From assembly GCA_013400155.1 (NCBI GenBank), contig VXBM01000231.1:97888-161887 (forward strand): DNA of 64,000 nucleotides. Direction: 5' to 3'. Every line of letters starts with the position of its first letter. The stretch's first letter is position 1. Of this stretch, positions 58,501-64,000 are shown in pieces. The notes below the pieces were generated by a model. The model saw nothing but the letters and a program-made list of their open reading frames with translations. It made no database searches and was not told the origin of the DNA. A program made the position numbers and the translations under genes. This DNA comes from Helopsaltes ochotensis (taxonomy: Eukaryota; Chordata; Aves; Passeriformes; Locustellidae).

Positions 58501-61500
58501 GGAGCTCGTGGAAGTCCAGTGGTCCCTGGGAGAGTTCTTGCAAATGTGAGGCAATGGCATTGTGAAAAGCTTCCAGATATGTGTCACACACCTGGTACTC
58601 CTCTGGATAGCATTTTTTTACTGATGACTTGATTTTCAGTAAATCTTCCCTCAGGTGTTTCTGGAGGAAATGTAAGTGGAGATCAAGCCAAGAAGTTGCT
58701 TCTTCCCTTGATGCCATGGGTGCCTTCAGGACTCTTTTTCTTGCACTCTCATTGATAGCTTCCCTCCATTGCTCCCTCCACTTTCTGGGCCTGCCGAGCA
58801 AATCTGACCCAGGTCGAGCAGCATTGTCTGTGTTGGGATGAGCTGCTTCTTCACGGGCAATTAAAGTCACCAAGGAGGTCAGCATGGTATACTGTAAAGT
58901 GGGATCCTCCAGTGTGTCCTCCACTATGGACTGGATTGCATTTGTGATGGAGTTATAAAGCAAATCCACATCCTTGGATTTCCGTACTAACTCCTGTGGG
59001 TTATCTCTGTATTTCTCAGAATCCCGTTCAGAGATAGTCTCATCTTCCATCAACTTGATACTTGCAAATGCTTCCAAAAGTTGTCTTTTCTGAATAAGTT
59101 CATTGATTTCCATTACTGCAGAAACAGGGGGGAAGGGGTTGGGTCAAAGCAGGCATTAGGCTATTTGACAGGTTGGTACAGGACAAGATGCCCAACAGAG
59201 AGGCTTGCAGGTGGCTGTTCAGAGTAGCCAGGTCTCAACAGTGCCTCTGAGACTGCCCCTGGGCCTCCCTGATCCCTCCAGCTCCTGTTTGACACAGGAG
59301 ACAGAAACAGTGGGAAAGCAATCACTGCAAATTGAGCCACATCCCTAAACAGCCGGTTATAGGGTCAGGAAATATCAAAAAATCTGCTGGTAGCCCTGAA
59401 GAAAGGCCTCAAGCAGTAGCTGATGAGGCTGCATAGAGGGACACTGGAGGAGACTCAGGCTGCATAAAACTGCCTCTGGCTCTGCCCCTCTGCTAGTGTG
59501 GAGATGAGGTGGAACTGGCAGCAGGAATGGTACAGGATATACCTTACCAGCAGGATTTCCTGTAGCATGGATGTCCTTGCTTCCCTGCATACCACAGTGC
59601 TCAGCACAGCTCTGCTGCTGTGTTGGCCATGGTGGTGTAGCCCAGCTCAGGCATCTCTGGCTGAAAGGGCATTTCAGTGTGCTGCCCAGGAGGGCAGGGA
59701 GGGTGCCTAGGGTTCTGGCTGGGGGAGTGGGAGGGAGCACTGCAGGACAGACCCCTTTGGCTGTCCTGAGCTCCTGGGTCAGATATCTCTCTCGAAGGTA
59801 ATGTCTGTCCCAGCCCACCCACAAGCATGTCCTCAGAGATCCCAGGGCCCTGCGAGAGCCTCCTGTGTGTAAGCCCACAGTCATGGGCCAAGCACAGCCT
59901 GGCACCAGTGATGCTTTTTTCGCAAGCACTGAGCACTGCTGAGCCTTGGTGGTTTGGGGAGGTGTGGGCATTGTAGGAGCATCTAAACCTGTGGATTTGT
60001 GGTGCTCCTGGTACTCAGGTCTCACACGGGTTTTCTCCACCTCCTTTGCTTTTAGCACGCACTGCCAGAACTGACTGGTGTTGGCTGGGGGGAAGTCACC
60101 CAACACTGCTACCCCCAAAGTGGCTGAGGTCTACTGAGTTTCCCATTTGTTTTGCAAAGTCTTGCTTGTGCAAGAACCACTGCCTCTTTGCCAGTAAGAC
60201 AAGAAGTATTTGCCATGTGCTGAGGAGATCCGAGAGCACTGTTAGCTTTTGAGAGACCCTGGGGAGCTCTTGCCGCCTCCAGCGTTGTAACAGATGTTCT
60301 GGAGATCCCACTCTGACTACACTGGGCACAAGAAAAATATTAAAGAGCAGGGAAAGTGTATCCTTTAGGCATGTGTGGCCACTGCTTCTGGGACACACAC
60401 ATACAAAATGATATGGAAAAATTGGAGAGCATTCAAAGAAGGACTGGTTCATAGCACACAATTTCTGCCCTTAGGCTTGTCTGCACACAGGTTTTATACC
60501 ATATGTACCAAGTCATCTCTGTAGCATAAGAGTATCTGTATGAAGACAAAAATATGCCAAATAACCAAACTATTGATGCATCACAGAACACATAGATCTT
60601 TGAGTGCCTATATGGTGCTACAGTTGCTTCTGCACAGTTGCTCCCTTCCTCAGAAGGGAGGAAATTCTACCAATTAACTTAGTCTCTTCTAGATAAATTA
60701 ATATAAAACCTGTGTTTACACAAATGCTTGCAGTGAGAGACTAGAGGAATACATTCTGTTCTGTTTATCAAAGTGAGAAAACACCATTTAATCACCATCT
60801 AGGATAATTATTCAGGGAGGTGATGTTGGGTGCTAAATGGATCTTTAATTCAGCAATACGAGATCAGCCAGCTGGTGGTTGAAGGAAGACAATTGAAAGG
60901 CAATTAACTATTATGCAGCTTAATGGTGCACGTGGTGGAATCTCCATCACTTGCCATATTATCCCAGGATGAGTTGTGTTTCCAACAGAGCTGCTCTAGT
61001 CCAGGCCAAACACAAGCTATTGGGCAGACAATGGACCTTATTCGTGCATTTTCTCAGTTTGTTTCAGGAGATCAGAAAGCTTGTGATAACATTTTCTGGC
61101 ACTCCTCATTTATGACCCTTGGAGATCAGACTAGCAAAGTTTATGAGATGGGCTCAGATCCAGCCTACCAAGCTTATCAATGGAAAGTAGCGAATCACTT
61201 CCCGGCACAGTAAAGCACATTACAGCTGGTATCAGGCAGTATCAGCCCGTGCATCTGATCCCTGTGGCACCCTATGCAGTGCACCAAGAATTTCTTTCTG
61301 GAAATTTAGACTGAAGAAAGGCCAAGTCATGTTGTTTCACCTCAGTCTATCTCCGGGTGAATGTATTGAAGCGCCTCTGCCTTGAGAAAGTGGAGGACAG
61401 CAGTGCTCGAACTATGATCAAAGTCATTGCTGTCTGCCCACACCTGGGGAAAGGTGAGAGCTATGCCAAAGTGAATTGTTACTATTTGTCTGGCAATTTG

Positions 61501-62509
61501 TCAACCTATCTATAAAATGCTGACAAAACACATGAGAGTAACCAGCCTGAGGAAGACAAAAAGCAAATACTTGAAGCACTACTGTTGTGAGGACAGGCAG
61601 AAAGTCAATGCAAGAGAGCAAAATATCTGTGGAAGTCTCTTTGCAAGACAGTTAGAGATTCCTAATCTCTAAGATTAGGAATCAAAGTGGAGTTTCCAAA
61701 CCAGATCATAGCCAAACCATCTTTCTTCCCCTCTAGGCCTTGCAGCACCCTACAGAGCACAGTTGGAGGACCATCAGTCTGAGAGCTGAAGAGCAGAAAT
61801 TGTCCAGGATGGCAATGCAGGCAATAGTACACTACACTTGTAGGTACTGTCAGACCAGCAGTTCCCAAAATGTGCTCAGCAGCTTGGTGACTGTTAGGTG
61901 TGATGGGCAATATCACACTGACAGGTTGACAGGTGGGCTGCTGATATGGCTAAACTAAAGCAGAGGAGGCCACAGAGCAGCATGTTCAGTGACAGAGCCT
62001 TGCCCAGGCTGGGCCAGGTAACACCCAACGAGTCTGTGCAAGGGGTGCAGTTATCTCTCCCTTGTGAAGGGATGCCTGGTTCTTTAGCACCTCTGTTGGG
62101 CCCAAGCCTTGCACACTGTAAGTTAATGTTACATTTATCCTGAAAGAAAATGGCACTGGTGGTTTTGTGTCTTACCTGAAAGAGGTTTTGCTTCGATGGG
62201 CTCACATAGTTCACCAACCTTCTCCATGCCATTACAGGTCGTGGGTTTGTTCTCCTCGTAGCTCCTGAGTGTTCGCAGAAGTCTTTTTGCATTCCAAGTG
62301 CCAGTATCTTCCTTCCCTTTCTCTTTTTTCAGATTTTGTTTTGATTTCCGGATGCTGAACATTGTTTTAATACCTCTTTCAAAAAACCCACTGTCAATTC
62401 TCTGCAAATCTGAGCTGCTCAGTTCAGAGGCGACCTCTATCTTTTCCTCCCCTGGATTGTTCACTGGAGAGGCTGGTTCTGAGGTCACACTCCTTGTGTC
62501 TAACTCCAT
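42988..62509 (-). CDS. EXOC3L4: EXOC3L4-like Sec6/EXOC3-family protein, 11 coding exons
   Basis: Joined minus-strand exons are 62509-62176, 59115-58464, 55797-55680, 54687-54568, 53331-53231, 51784-51689, 49692-49578, 47617-47495, 47212-47060, 45628-45507 and 43150-42988. They total 2097 nt in one open frame, 698 residues plus TAA. Layout: acidic/Ser-rich N-terminus (1-40), a basic segment around residues 48-65, then a Sec6-like helical region (about 112-645) and a short Arg/Ala-rich tail. No signal peptide or membrane span is seen. Family knowledge: EXOC3L4 is an exocyst component 3-like protein of poorly known function, presumably in vesicle tethering. The ATG context is good (A at -3, G at +4). 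The gene sits upstream of and in line with TNFAIP2 and shares all its intron phases. The name is based on that order, so a second TNFAIP2-like gene cannot be excluded without a tree. Confidence 0.8.
43159..43326. repeat. 53-bp tandem repeat, about three copies
   Basis: Units beginning AACAAGACCTGGCTCAGATC recur at exactly 53-bp spacing with one or two substitutions between units. The array starts within 10 bp of the last EXOC3L4 acceptor, so the branch point and polypyrimidine region lie inside it. Confidence 0.95.
44050..44212. repeat. G/T-rich low-complexity tract
   Basis: Runs of GTTT, GGGGTTTT and poly(T) with no other bases for over 100 nt. The frames across it (Phe/Gly-rich on plus, Lys/Thr-rich on minus) are compositional artefacts. 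In the EXOC3L4 intron between exons 11 and 10. Confidence 0.9.
44938..45176 (+). mobile_element. CR1 LINE 3' end running into an ATTCC microsatellite
   Basis: A CR1 tail with GGTTCAAAGCTGTGTCAGG, AGGCTTCCTAGAGAGGTGG, GAGGCATTTGGACAATGCCC and the terminal GACTGAAATA. The adjoining pentanucleotide array probably grew from the element's own 3' terminal repeat. It is antisense in the last-but-one EXOC3L4 intron interval (between exons 11 and 10). Confidence 0.82.
45179..45261. repeat. (CCATT)n microsatellite
   Basis: Uninterrupted CCATT units, about 16 copies, directly after a CR1 3' end. Antisense frames translate as repeated WNGME, an artefact. Confidence 0.98.
45507..45628 (-). CDS. EXOC3L4: EXOC3L4 coding exon 10 (residues 605-644)
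   Basis: The exon is 122 nt, same as the paralogue, phase 0 to 2. The acceptor is TTTGTCCACAG and the donor ATCAG|GTACGT. It starts GSDADWLLPAIDHIASII and ends CQDYPDIR; the middle is much more Lys-rich than in TNFAIP2. Confidence 0.92.
46343..46456. repeat. (CTAT)n/(CTGT)n microsatellite
   Basis: A tetranucleotide array of CTAT units flanked by CTGT blocks, preceded by a short CA run. It lies between EXOC3L4 exons 10 and 9 and is likely polymorphic. Confidence 0.98.
47060..47212 (-). CDS. EXOC3L4: EXOC3L4 coding exon 9 (residues 554-604)
   Basis: The exon is 51 codons, phase 0 to 0, with acceptor TTTTTAACCAG and donor GATCAG|GTATGT. It includes VHKYVVKEYVTQVIKPRWK and ends AIHNILIDQ. Confidence 0.92.
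47495..47617 (-). CDS. EXOC3L4: EXOC3L4 coding exon 8 (residues 513-553)
   Basis: The exon is 41 codons, identical in length to the paralogue, phase 0 to 0. The acceptor is CTTTTTTTCAG and the donor GTCAG|GTAGGC. It starts PLLKKILTKNW. Confidence 0.92.
49578..49692 (-). CDS. EXOC3L4: EXOC3L4 coding exon 7 (residues 474-512)
   Basis: The exon is 115 nt, phase 2 to 0, with acceptor CTCTCTGTAG and donor CACAG|GTAAGA. It encodes LQKILAALTRNFTNIFLTKL. It is three codons shorter than the paralogous exon and AT-richer than its neighbours. Confidence 0.88.
50795..50935. other. CG-dense patch in EXOC3L4 intron
   Basis: CG dinucleotides cluster in about 140 bp between exons 7 and 6, well above the surrounding introns. 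No TATA-like element or clear exon signal accompanies it. It could be an internal promoter or simply a GC-rich patch. Confidence 0.4.
51689..51784 (-). CDS. EXOC3L4: EXOC3L4 coding exon 6 (residues 442-473)
   Basis: The exon is 96 nt, phase 2 to 2, with acceptor TTTTCCTACAG and donor CTGGT|GTAAGT. It contains FVPYLVAYINNFHDLV, the counterpart of YKPILIANINNCWNFR. Confidence 0.9.
52498..52665. repeat. (GAAA)n microsatellite with an undetermined base
   Basis: GAAA units grade into A-rich sequence. One N at 52535 marks an assembly or base-calling uncertainty. It is antisense to a T-rich, polypyrimidine tract in the EXOC3L4 transcript between exons 6 and 5. Confidence 0.97.
53231..53331 (-). CDS. 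EXOC3L4: EXOC3L4 coding exon 5 (residues 409-441), weak donor
   Basis: The exon is exactly 101 nt, phase 0 to 2, the same length as TNFAIP2 exon 5. The acceptor is strong (CCCTTTTCTAG). The donor CCAAG|GTCATC has only the invariant GT. It encodes LSRDISRSLETKMLELCMAE, matching the paralogue's ISKAVGEELSRRLLKEL. Length and homology support this edge despite the poor donor. Confidence 0.8.
54568..54687 (-). CDS. EXOC3L4: EXOC3L4 coding exon 4 (residues 369-408)
   Basis: The exon is 40 codons, phase 0 to 0. The acceptor is AACATTTAG. The donor ACG|GTATTT is weak beyond the GTA. It starts GKIKSYFGNILRLEVKEKW and ends SLSFDIQT. Confidence 0.87.
55680..55797 (-). CDS. EXOC3L4: EXOC3L4 coding exon 3 (residues 329-368)
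   Basis: The exon is 118 nt, phase 2 to 0, with acceptor TTCTTTCCAG and donor AAG|GTGAGA. The peptide starts EHFLGHPELKPE and ends KLENDYVASAK. Confidence 0.9.
57588..57760 (+). mobile_element. Possible LTR fragment
   Basis: Starts TGTCCTAGGGTGACTTTATG and continues with GTACCTTTAAGACTGATTC, which recalls avian ERVL-type LTRs. Only one copy is in the window, so this rests on memory of the family. In the EXOC3L4 intron between exons 3 and 2. Confidence 0.3.
58464..59115 (-). CDS. EXOC3L4: EXOC3L4 coding exon 2 (residues 112-328), largest exon
   Basis: The acceptor TTTCTGCAG and donor CACAG|GTGAGC bound 652 nt, phase 1 to 2. It carries GRPRKWREQWREAINESA and FHELHTLLDWVANTYHR, the family landmarks shared with the TNFAIP2 exon of the same rank. 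Confidence 0.93.
59375..60118 (-). other. Unassigned 247-codon open frame in EXOC3L4 first intron
   Basis: The longest uninterrupted frame in the window outside exons, on the coding strand between EXOC3L4 exons 2 and 1. It starts MGVAVLGDFPPANTSQFW and is Pro/Leu/Ser-rich and low in recognisable motifs. No domain, signal peptide or flanking splice sites convinced me. The region is C+T-rich on this strand, which suppresses stop codons. Most likely non-coding. Confidence 0.15.
62176..62509 (-). CDS. EXOC3L4: EXOC3L4 coding exon 1 (residues 1-111)
   Basis: The exon starts MELDTRSVTSEPASP and ends phase 1 at TTTCAG before GTAAGA. It contains MFSIRKSKQNLKKEKGKE, a basic patch in the same relative place as in TNFAIP2. 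A plausible upstream acceptor (GCATTTCAG, exon edge 62561) suggests about 52 nt of 5' UTR in this exon and at least one earlier non-coding exon, which I could not locate. Confidence 0.82.
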
Positions 62510-62561
62510 ATTTCTATTTATCTTTCAACAGGAGATTTACCAAACAGGTTGATGGCAATCA

Positions 62562-64000
62562 CTGAAATGCATAAAACAGCAGAATTAGAGATGTCCTTAG
62601 CAGGACTGTGTCTCCAAAGTCAGTCCTGCACTGAAAATCTTGCCCTTTCCTGTGCCTAAATACAAGAACAGAGCAAGATGTTGTAGCCTGTAGCTGCTGA
62701 AACAATCTCTCTCCCCACAGACAGCAGGTGCTGGCCTGCACCTGGTGCTCTGGAAAGCTTTACTTAACTCCATAAACCAGGCAAGTGGCAACTATTTCTC
62801 CAGCACCAAGGAGTCATGAGATGTCAGAGATGTTGAAATCTGTTTAAACATGCCATTTCAGTGAGTAACCAGATATGGTTTTACTTTCCATTCTTCTAGG
62901 TGGATTTCCAGCCTTACAGGAATAATAATCTTCCTGAATCTCACTGGGTTTTTTCCACTTTCTGATGTGAATATGGCAACTTTAGGTTTTGTTGCTACTT
63001 CTACCTTGCTCAAACCCTGAGCTGCTTCTGCTGGAAGCGGCTCAGGGGTGAGTGGTTCCCAGCAGGTGGCTGAGCTCTGCTCTATCCCCTTCCACCAAAG
63101 CCACAGCTCTCTGCACTCTGAATCGTCATGGTTACAGCACAGCAGGCAGTACAAGGCAGGAAGGGTTCACATCACTCATCCTGCAGAGCACTGAATCCCA
63201 ACATGCCAAGGATGGGTGTCTCCAACATCAAACAAACCTCTGCAGAAGCTGCAGGGGATACTGCAGAAGATTCCAAATTTCAGCAGAAGTGCTCCTGTCA
63301 GTGCTCCTGGGCTGCATTCACAGCCTCTGCACTTGCTCAGCTCCTGACCTGCTGCAGACAAACTGCCCTCTGCCCACCCTGAGGGCTGGTCCAGGTGTTT
63401 TGGAAGAGGGAGGAGAGAGGTTTTGCCTTCCCTCCCTTGCAAAGGGCTCCCATCAGACCCCCAGCTGATACAGCCCAGTCACAGAGCCATTGCACATTGC
63501 AGTGCCCTGAGGATGGAAAATGCCACGTTTCTCCAGATCAGGCTTAAGGCAGCTGAGTAGACATTCCAATTATTAGAAACAGCTATTGTTTGAGGTGACA
63601 GAAACCTGCTTGTCTTGGGTGTGTCCTGCCCACAGAAGCCAGAGACTGAAAAATTATTGCAGTCAATAGACATGTTGGGACTCTGGAAACAGATCTCATC
63701 CTTCCTCAGTCAGTTTTGTTCCCTTGTGCTTTCACAGGCTGTGAACTGCAGGGATGGCATCTTTCCATGGGTTTGCTGAGCTGTGGGGCTCAGACCCTGC
63801 CTCACACACTCTCACAGGAGGGAGTATTGAGCCATTCACTGCCTTGCACAGGAGCTCACCATCACAGCCCATACAGAGGGTGGAGGAGAGAGAGGATGGC
63901 ACCCCACTGCCCAGGGATTTCAGTGAAAGGAGGCTGAGATCTCAGCTCAGACTCTGCCTGGGGCTTCTGCAGACAGAGAGGAGCAGCAGCAATGGTCAAA
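62562..64000. other. Upstream flank of EXOC3L4, promoter not found
   Basis: Sequence 5' of the probable acceptor of the initiator exon. There is no CpG island or TATA-GC arrangement. One donor-like GTGAGC after GATG (near 63854-63859, minus) could end a non-coding exon, but this is weak. The true first exon may lie beyond the window. Confidence 0.4.

Overview
The window looks like nuclear DNA of a bird, probably a songbird. It carries several 5'-truncated CR1 LINE tails with typical avian 3' ends, a tRNA-Ile-headed SINE with a CR1-like tail (the architecture known from passerines), degenerate LTRs and long microsatellites. Genes are split into short exons with consensus splice sites. No prokaryotic operon, CRISPR array or insertion sequence is present.

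Two complete protein-coding genes lie head-to-tail on the minus strand. I rebuilt both exon by exon from splice sites, reading frame and mutual homology. Gene A has 11 coding exons between 21743 and 10845 (689 residues) and is read as TNFAIP2 (M-Sec). Gene B has 11 coding exons between 62509 and 42988 (698 residues) and is read as EXOC3L4. Both belong to the Sec6/EXOC3 family of exocyst-related proteins. Their intron phases are identical (1,2,0,0,2,2,0,0,0,2) and exon lengths nearly so, so they are tandem duplicates. Gene order and strand (EXOC3L4 upstream of TNFAIP2) match the human 14q32 locus as I know it, which is the main reason for the two names.

Layout: 1-9.5 kb is intergenic, with a solo-LTR-like element at 0.5-0.8 kb. 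9.5-10.84 kb is the probable TNFAIP2 3' UTR. 10.85-21.75 kb holds the TNFAIP2 coding exons; intron 5 of the coding series contains a second LTR copy beside a splice donor. 21.8-27.4 kb is a large first intron with a tRNA-derived SINE. 27.2-27.7 kb is a CpG island with the presumed TNFAIP2 promoter: GC boxes, a TATA-like element and a perfect NF-kappaB consensus site, in front of a non-coding first exon with a strong donor. 27.8-42.9 kb is intergenic and contains CR1 copies. 43.0-62.56 kb is EXOC3L4, with microsatellites and a 53-bp tandem repeat in its 3' introns. 62.6-64 kb is upstream sequence with no recognisable promoter.

Inferred biology: TNFAIP2 is a TNF/NF-kappaB-inducible cytosolic exocyst-like protein that works with RalA and the exocyst in membrane protrusions and tunnelling nanotubes. 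EXOC3L4 is a poorly characterised paralogue. I found no convincing undescribed system. The best leads are the promoter kappaB site, the LTR next to the TNFAIP2 exon 5 donor, the weak EXOC3L4 exon 5 donor, and the tandem repeat at the last EXOC3L4 splice acceptor.
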